DNA from: Trichobilharzia szidati
Taxonomy: Eukaryota > Platyhelminthes > Trematoda > Strigeidida > Schistosomatidae
Direction: 5' to 3'
Assembly (NCBI GenBank): GCA_944472155.2
Contig: OX235274.1
Coordinates: forward strand, 37,260,052 to 37,324,051
Length of the DNA stretch: 64,000 nucleotides
Shown here: in pieces, positions 62,715 through 64,000 of the stretch
Layout: each line of letters begins with the position of its first letter
How positions within the stretch are numbered: position 1 is the stretch's first letter
Position numbers and translations under genes: made by a program
The notes under the pieces: generated by a model
Seen by the model: the letters and a program-made list of their open reading frames with translations, nothing else
Database searches by the model: none
What the model was told of the DNA's origin: nothing

Positions 62715-62865
62715 TTTAATATATTTGTGCGTTGAAGTTTCTGTAGCAATTTGGTTAAGTTTTGGGGGTGGAGTTGCTAGTACCACGCCCCAACCCTCCC
62801 TCTTTATCCGGGCTTGGGACCGGCTAGAAAACTAGCGAGCTAGTAATCTAGGCGGGGTTATCCTT
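62715..62865 (-). repeat. Partial SINE, related to 4905-5012
   Basis: 'tgaagtttctgtagcaattt', 'gagttgctagtaccacgccc' and 'gggaccggctagaaaactag'. It shares the SINE-B middle but has a different border. Confidence 0.5.
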
Positions 62866-63140
62866 TATCGTTCACTTAGTAAATTAAGTAAAAAGTTAAA
62901 ACTGAATTATGTAGAAACTACTTCTTAATTATTTCCATATATATATCCTGGTCATTTATTTATCAGCAGAATACAGTTTGGTTGTTTCAAGTGTTCGCTG
63001 TAAAAGATTGATTAATGATTGATTTTGATAAGCTCTTCTTCATCACATTCTACGTTTGTATCACAGTAATAATTAAACAAATACTGTCATCAGCAACATT
63101 AATGCTGTTTTGAATTACATTGAATCAATAGTATCGATGG

Positions 63141-63368
63141 TGTGTCGGTGGTATAGCGGTTAGGACGCTCGCCGACCATGCACATGGTCCGGGATTCGAT
63201 CCTCGGCCGACGCACTCTTTTACCTCGCTAAGCTAGAAATAATGCTGGTAAAGAGGAAAGATTGGACATGAGGCTATCAACCCGATCCTGTAAAATAAAC
63301 ACTGATACAGAAACTTCAAGCCATTAGCTTGAAGCCCTATGTTCCACTTGGAACGTGAAGGAAAAAAA
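63141..63368 (+). repeat. SINE-B, full length with target duplication
   Basis: The head 'gtcggtggtatagcggttag', B box 'cgggattcgatcctcggc', body 'aaagattggacatgaggcta' and end 'ccacttggaacgtgaaggaa' plus an A tail. Flanks atagtatcgatgg (63128-63140) and atagtatcgatagg (63369-63382) give a duplication of at least 11 bp. Confidence 0.88.
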
Positions 63369-63409
63369 ATAGTATCGATAGGTGATTACATTTCAGAAGC
63401 ATCGGTAGG

Positions 63410-63428
63410 ATATATATATATATATATA
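63410..63428. repeat. (TA)n microsatellite
   Basis: About nine AT units within the PLE remnant. Confidence 0.9.
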
Positions 63429-64000
63429 CTAATAAAACACTAAACTGACTGAATATCAAATAAATTAAAGGAGGTAGGACAGAATTTATGAATTTTTAGG
63501 TTCGATAGCCGGCCAGAGTAGTAACAGTGGCAGGACCTGCTTCTTTTCCACTCAGAACTCCGGTTGATTTAGGTGGATTTCAACGGCATCTACTGTTTGA
63601 AGTATTCGCTATCTGGATGCTTTCGGTAATTTACTTGGCACCCGATAGATGATAGTGAAAGACTCTTGAATGCCAGTTAGCTGTATGGCCTGCTTAGAGG
63701 GGATTATCTAATATAGAAGAACTGTTGATGGTTTTGACAACACTTTTATTTAACAATAGTAGTACGTGTGATTTCCGTGAGCAGGAAAAATTAAGTTGAT
63801 AGATCAACGGTCAGTATGACTGGTTCCACAGGAGCACTTGAACTTTTAGATACAATTAGAGGTGTCTAGTCTAGGTACTTCATCTTTCCCTATTTGTTTG
63901 ATTTCATTATTTAAATCTTCTGGCTTTGTCGATTATATAAATATTTACCTAAACCTACCCCTACCGATTCTGAATGAGATGAAATAAAGTCTAAGTATTT

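Larger units (their letters stand above)
62985..63990 (-). mobile_element. PLE remnant interrupted by SINE-B
   Basis: The minus strand is collinear with 17800-19000: the complement of 'ggtgccaagtaaattaccga' and 'atccagatagcgaa', 'aacctaaaaattcataaatt' and, beyond the SINE, 'aaaacagcattaatgttgct' and 'gaagaagagctta'. No frame is open. It reaches the window edge. Confidence 0.72.

Overview
This window is a piece of a eukaryotic, AT-rich, repeat-saturated genome. It fits a blood fluke (Schistosoma) best. The grounds are hammerhead-bearing SMalpha-like SINEs, many Penelope-like elements with GIY-YIG endonucleases, RTE-type non-LTR elements with a schistosome-like reverse transcriptase, gypsy-size solo LTRs, GT/AG introns, and a very large low-complexity-rich POU protein. 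The genus call is an inference from repeat content, and I have not assigned a species.

Host genes are sparse. (1) On the + strand, the last four coding exons of a coiled-coil protein lie at 2039-2129, 2184-2264, 5688-5844 and 8655-8812; they join in frame, and the 5' part lies left of the window or was not found. (2) On the - strand, one long exon at 39696-42884 (open to a splice acceptor at 42906/42907) encodes a 1062-residue class IV POU-homeodomain transcription factor (Brn-3/Acj6/UNC-86 type). (3) Two weaker candidate terminal exons lie at 24482-24657 (+) and 20631-21012 (-). No functional tRNA, rRNA or CRISPR array was seen.

Layout. 1-2000: nested SINE, solo LTR and RTE. 2039-8812: coiled-coil gene with repeat-filled introns. 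8960-12890: RTE fragments, one inserted into an older repeat. 12875-19010: two + strand Penelope-like elements (PLEs), the second broken by another PLE and by SINEs, with an 89-bp-arm hairpin between them. 19010-31660: SINEs, IR-flanked PLEs, a possible hydrophobic exon and a solo LTR. 31667-32740: a well preserved + strand PLE end. 32740-34330: repeat-poor. 34330-38950: SINEs and PLE remnants. 38950-42906: POU4 and its 3' flank. 43000-48500: SINE, PLE, a decayed LINE, and a LINE with a perfect 10-bp target duplication. 48500-49970: repeat-poor. 49970-59590: SINEs, PLEs, RTE and tandem hammerheads. 59600-60840: repeat-poor. 60840-63990: PLE holding a solo LTR, a deletion-fused RTE, and another PLE interrupted by a SINE.

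The main theme is a landscape of self-cleaving-RNA-like motifs. Classical SMalpha hammerheads, type I hammerheads in PLE termini, hairpin-GAAACG motifs in other PLE families, and a very abundant tRNA-derived SINE whose body carries a hammerhead-like core with extra bases all occur together. Several insertions can be dated relative to each other by target duplications read directly from the sequence.
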